From: Saccoglossus kowalevskii
Lineage: Eukaryota > Hemichordata > Enteropneusta > Harrimaniidae
Reading direction: 5' to 3'
DNA: 17,830 bases
Assembly: GCF_000003605.2 (NCBI RefSeq)
Contig: NW_003146298.1
Location: forward strand, 100,394 to 118,223
The notes beneath the pieces were generated by a model. The model saw only the letters and a list, made by a program, of their open reading frames with translations. It was not told where the DNA came from and did not search any database. The translations under genes and the position numbers were made by a program. This document shows, piece after piece, positions 17,351 through 17,830 of this stretch (position 1 is the first letter of the stretch; the number at the start of each line of letters is the position of its first letter).

Positions 17351-17830
17351 GACTCCCATGTGCGAAGCACAAAATGGGAGTCTTTGCAGTTAGTGTGTCT
17401 GTATGTGTGTATGTGTGTATGTGTGTATGTGTGTATGTGTGTATGTGTGTCCGACTGTTCCACTGCTATCTCAAGAACCATACATCGGTTTTTGATGAAA
17501 CTTGGTGCATAGATGCTCTGGGCCAATGCGCAGATTTGATTAGGTTTTGGTAAAAATCCATGCTCGTTAATTACCTAATTTGCATGATAATTAGCTAATT
17601 TTTAGCTGTTCTATGACTGTTCCACTGATATCTAAAGAACCACTCATTGGATTTTGATGAAACTTGGTACATAGATGCTCTGAACATATGCGCAGATTTG
17701 ATTAATTTTTGGTAAAAATCCGTGCATATTAATTACCTAATTTGCATGATAATTAGCTATTTTTTAGTGGTTCCATGACTGTTCCACTGATATCTAAACA
17801 ACCACTCATTGGATTTTGATGAAACTTGGT
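17351..17830 (+). repeat. Hairpin-headed repeat with 162-bp tandem units, cut by the window end
   Basis: Head: GACTCCCAT (17351-17359) pairs with ATGGGAGTC (17374-17382), with GTGC/GCAC as upper stem, a GAA loop and a three-base AAA bulge on the 3' side. Then come about six GTATGTGT octamers (to about 17448). Tandem units begin GACTGTTCCACTG at 17453, 17615 and 17777, exactly 162 bases apart. Each contains TTTTGATGAAACTTGGTRCA and TTGCATGATAATTAGCTA. It lies in the putative intron upstream of the minus-strand exon. Architecture matches the elements at 12231 and 14676, although the sequence differs. Confidence 0.85.
17401..17448. repeat. GTATGTGT octamer microsatellite
   Basis: About six head-to-tail copies of GTATGTGT, at the position occupied by the TGCG-rich tract in the other hairpin-headed elements. 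Confidence 0.9.

Noticed and set aside
1-17830. tRNA, rRNA or spliceosomal snRNA genes
   Set aside because: I saw no tRNA-like B box with a matching A box, and no rRNA or snRNA core sequences on either strand; a covariance-model scan would be decisive.

Overview
This is an AT-rich stretch of animal nuclear DNA. It has split genes with GT-AG introns of about 0.2-2 kb, metazoan endocytic and splicing proteins, and many short non-autonomous repeats. The protein divergence and repeat content suggest a marine invertebrate (a lophotrochozoan or a non-vertebrate deuterostome); I cannot narrow it further from sequence alone.

Layout. (1) Positions 1-420 hold a reverse-oriented copy of a dispersed repeat built from ~140-bp monomers. 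(2) 593-3533, minus strand: the first six coding exons of STAM, covering the whole VHS domain; the rest of the gene lies beyond the left edge. (3) 3534-3905: a compact divergent promoter with a near-palindromic NRF-1-type site and a perfect CRE. (4) 3906-11806, plus strand: a complete nine-exon gene for the U5 snRNP 40-kDa WD40 protein (SNRNP40), 350 aa, all junctions in phase. Its introns carry most of the structure. Exon 3 sits between two inverted copies of a TA-flanked MITE, and a hAT-like MITE lies in intron 2. Intron 7 holds a ~1.7-kb minisatellite of about 42 forty-base units that ends 40 bases before exon 8. (5) 12231-12945 and 14676-15945: two related elements, each starting with a hairpin, then a TGCG-rich tract, then ~145-170-bp monomers arranged as dimers, and closing with a second small hairpin. 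(6) Between them, about 13139-14583, are plus-strand open segments with splice signals that may be exons of a gene I do not recognise. (7) 17114-17272, minus strand: a well-supported last coding exon of an unidentified gene, with a putative 3'UTR to about 16187. (8) 17351 to the end: another hairpin-headed repeat with a 162-bp tandem unit.

STAM (endosomal sorting of ubiquitinated cargo) and SNRNP40 (spliceosome) have no direct functional link. Their head-to-head arrangement looks like a shared housekeeping promoter. The most unusual signal is the family of hairpin-capped, periodic repeats: the hairpin architecture is kept between copies and families while the sequence of the arms changes, and one core motif recurs in every repeat locus.
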